Part shown: piece by piece, positions 59,169-61,190 of the stretch
How positions within the stretch are numbered: the first letter of the stretch is position 1
Layout: the number at the start of each line of letters is the position of its first letter
NCBI GenBank assembly: GCA_001414485.1
Contig: LLEY01000264.1
Location: 1-61,190, forward strand
Reading direction: 5' to 3'
DNA: 61,190 bases
Source of the DNA: Calycina herbarum
Lineage: Eukaryota > Ascomycota > Leotiomycetes > Helotiales > Pezizellaceae
Made by a program: the position numbers and the translations under genes
The notes under the pieces: model-generated
What the model was told of the DNA's origin: nothing
Databases searched by the model: none
Seen by the model: the letters and a program-made list of their open reading frames with translations, nothing else

Positions 59169-59513
59169 ATGGAAAACAAAGACAAATCCCAAATCATACC
59201 GCATATCTTCGAAGTGTTAAAGATCATCTCATTCAGCATCGCGGCATTTATATGTATCAACATATTCGCCTTGTTCATTTCGTTTCTCCTACAACTCACA
59301 CAACGACATTCCCTTGGACCAATACCACCCCCACAACCGGCAGCGATACCAACAGCAGATCGGAGGGAAAGGATACCAGATCCAGAAGAAGGGTTAGGTG
59401 GCGAGGAAGCGATTGGGGTATCAAACGAGGACATACCACTTCCTTCTTATCCGAAAACCAAAAAGAAGGTAGTGAGATGGGACACCGGTGGAACGGAGAG
59501 GATAGCTAAGTAG
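59169..59513 (+). CDS. Small single-pass membrane protein
   Basis: An intact 114-codon frame from an ATG at 59169. Residues about 17-42 are a hydrophobic helix (IISFSIAAFICINIFALFIS). A Pro-rich, then acidic and basic hydrophilic tail follows (PIPPPQPAAIP, DPEEGLGGEEA, KTKKKVVRWDTGG). No cleavable signal peptide is obvious, so it is probably anchored with the tail exposed. No family recognised. Confidence 0.5.
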   Translation: MENKDKSQIIPHIFEVLKIISFSIAAFICINIFALFISFLLQLTQRHSLGPIPPPQPAAIPTADRRERIPDPEEGLGGEEAIGVSNEDIPLPSYPKTKKKVVRWDTGGTERIAK

Positions 59514-59984
59514 GGGGTCAATTTGGAGTTTGCATGGGTTTTCCAAGGTTGCATAGGTCAGAAGAATTGGATATGGTCATTTTCCCAGACTCAGTAGAAG
59601 AATGAAATGAAACTATCAATATGGACTTACTTTTTCAATAGTTTCTCTCTAATAGAATGAAACTTTCGTATGCACTAATTATTGAGTGTAGAGTTGAGAG
59701 TGATTCTCTATTTGCTTATCTGACAAGTAATAAGTGAAAGGAAGCTTTAAATCTAAGAGGAATCTACTTGCATAGGTGAATGGGTTCTCGTCGCAACCAA
59801 ATCGTGCATAATTTGGAACTTCGACGGATGACTCATTCTATTCATTACACTCATGCCCCTTCTAAGGAACACACACCTAAACACACACACAATCACAAAT
59901 CGACCACCACATAAATAAACCTCTTTTCTAACACACCACATATACCAAAACGCAAACAGCACCATTCACAAATCAAGCGCCAAT

Positions 59985-60433
59985 ATGTTTCTCAGACCCC
60001 TTCTGGAGCGCATTTGGAAACTTTTCGGAAATGCCTTTCTCCAACTTTAGCACATCATCTCCGTCGTCCTCGGCAAAATCGGCTACTGCTTCGCCTATTC
60101 AGTTATCTATATCTCCTTTTCCAGCATCGAGAAATTGCTACTTTGCTATTCTGAAGACTTTGTATGTGATTTGATTGATGATTTGGTTGAGCGCGACGTA
60201 AGCGAACCTGGAGCACAAAGAGATCTAGACTTCAGGAAATGCGCCCGAGGAGACAATTCCGCCACCACCATATTCGTCTCCTGATGCCAGCGGATCTTCG
60301 AACCGAAATGCAACTGAGTAAAAAGAGGAATCGGGAGTTCGCTCTTGACTTTTGGAGGAAATTATCTCAGGTAGTCAAGGAGCATGGGTGGGATAGCACA
60401 TTCACATTCGTGGTTTTGGGAGTGGATGGATAG
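59985..60433 (+). pseudogene. Possible decayed small membrane protein gene
   Basis: A frame from the ATG at 59985 (MFLRPLLERIWKLFGNAFLQ) is cut by TAG at 60048-60050, where Gln (CAG) would continue into a hydrophobic stretch (VVLGKIGYCFAYSVIYISF). Splicing a GTAAGC donor near 60,197 to a CAG near 60,235 joins a basic 65-codon frame ending at 60433. The 38-bp intron is too short to be trusted, and an alternative frame with PPPPYSSPDASG also looks coding. Confidence 0.3.
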
Positions 60434-60971
60434 GAGCAACTTCAAGCTGTAGAGACAATCAAGCACGATAGGTTCGAGTCATGGGATATGGGGGATCGTC
60501 GACAAGCACAAGATTTTCTATAGTATTGATGGCAATTAAAGTTGTTTCTTTCAAAATATTACATTCAAAGTTGCGACTGCATTAATAAGTGATCTGGTAG
60601 GTGATATTCACCGATTATAGAATTGATCAATTCCGTCTAGGCTTGCTGAAATGATTATAAAACAAAGACTCTATATCTTAACTAACTTAATTGATCTAAC
60701 CCCTCTCAAATGTTTATGATATGTAAATATTACTCAGATATGGGCCCAGTACTCTACTCTTTGAGGAATTTTAGGACTTTCTTTAATTTAATTGATTAAG
60801 CTAACATTGCTGATGAAGGTGATTCAGTATTTCAAATTACTATACTCAACTCATAATCTAAAGTAGCAACATAGCTGGCAAATTCTATCATTGGTGAATA
60901 AGGCCGACCAGCCCATATTGTGTTTTTCAACTGTGACTCGATATGTTCTATGGTGTTCCGCAATACGAGGT
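60434..60971. other. AT-rich intergenic
   Basis: A+T-rich DNA without genes leads to the palindromic end of the window. Confidence 0.5.
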
Positions 60972-61073
60972 ATTGCGCAAATAGACGTCTATTTGCGCAA
61001 TTTCCATCTATTTGGATAATAGACTAAGTAATTCCGCGATTATTTTTACTAGTCTAATTGCCCAATTAGACTA
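60972..61073. repeat. Perfect 30-bp palindrome and a second hairpin
   Basis: 60972-61001 is a perfect palindrome (ATTGCGCAAATAGAC then its reverse complement). At 61050-61073 a second inverted repeat has 11-bp perfect arms (TAGTCTAATTG and CAATTAGACTA) around CC. Both could be parts of a transposon terminus. Confidence 0.9.
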
Positions 61074-61127
61074 AGAAAAATGTAGTAAATTTAAACTCCT
61101 AAATACAAAAATGAAGCTATTCCCAGC

Positions 61128-61190
61128 TTACTTTTTCGGCTTACGACCAGCCCCTGGTCTTGCCCCCCCCTCTACCCCCCTTTTTAGCTA
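61128..61190 (-). CDS. Possible C-terminal end of a gene running off the window
   Basis: On the minus strand a frame enters from the window edge and stops at 61128-61130. It ends in a Gly/Arg/Lys-rich tail (GGARPGAGRKPKK) like the AT-hook-like tails of pogo/Fot1-type transposases. Only 20 codons are visible, so this is tentative. Confidence 0.25.

Overview
This window comes from a filamentous ascomycete nuclear genome. Genes have several short introns (about 47-122 bp) with GTAAGT/GTATGT-type donors, CTAAC-type branch sites and YAG acceptors. It encodes fungal-specific proteins (the APSES regulator StuA, DUF1996 and DUF6601 proteins, NACHT-ankyrin receptors, a bicupin oxalate decarboxylase). 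Its transposons carry CpA-to-TpA decay typical of repeat-induced point mutation (RIP). A helotialean (Leotiomycetes) source is my inference from the gene set; the sequence does not prove it. All gene models were built by hand from splice signals and reading-frame phase.

Layout. Positions 1-6302 hold a decayed Ty1/copia retrotransposon, mutated most heavily in its middle. Positions 6821-8987 (minus) hold a secreted Thr/Ser-rich protein gene with 15 exons whose exon-intron units are tandemly duplicated. Next come a class 3 lipase (12033-13845, minus), a long empty stretch with a small hairpin element, a secreted oxalate decarboxylase (18076-19599), the mitochondrial complex III assembly factor Cbp3 (22220-23173), an unrecognised protein (23838-24778, minus), a decayed NACHT-ankyrin gene (25500-27772), a secreted DUF1996 protein (28099-29491, minus) and a PAP2-type membrane phosphatase/transferase (32759-34096).

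Positions 34498-47137 form a 12.6 kb segment bounded by nearly identical inverted repeats of about 190 bp. Inside it are AT-rich RIPed margins, a chromodomain/AT-hook gene, a SANT/Myb-like gene, a broken hydrolase-NACHT-ankyrin receptor with almost identical ankyrin units, and a broken DUF6601 membrane protein gene. It looks like a cargo-bearing mobile segment inserted between ordinary housekeeping genes.

After it come a BTB-domain protein (47657-48610), the developmental regulator StuA (49949-51384, minus) divergent from the signal recognition particle subunit SRP72 (52830-54838), and small unrecognised genes (56301-57463; 57573-57923, minus; 59169-59513). The last 250 bp contain perfect palindromes and what may be the end of another transposase gene. 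Conserved core genes therefore alternate with transposon-derived or receptor-type accessory blocks, and most of the damage is C-to-T nonsense changes.
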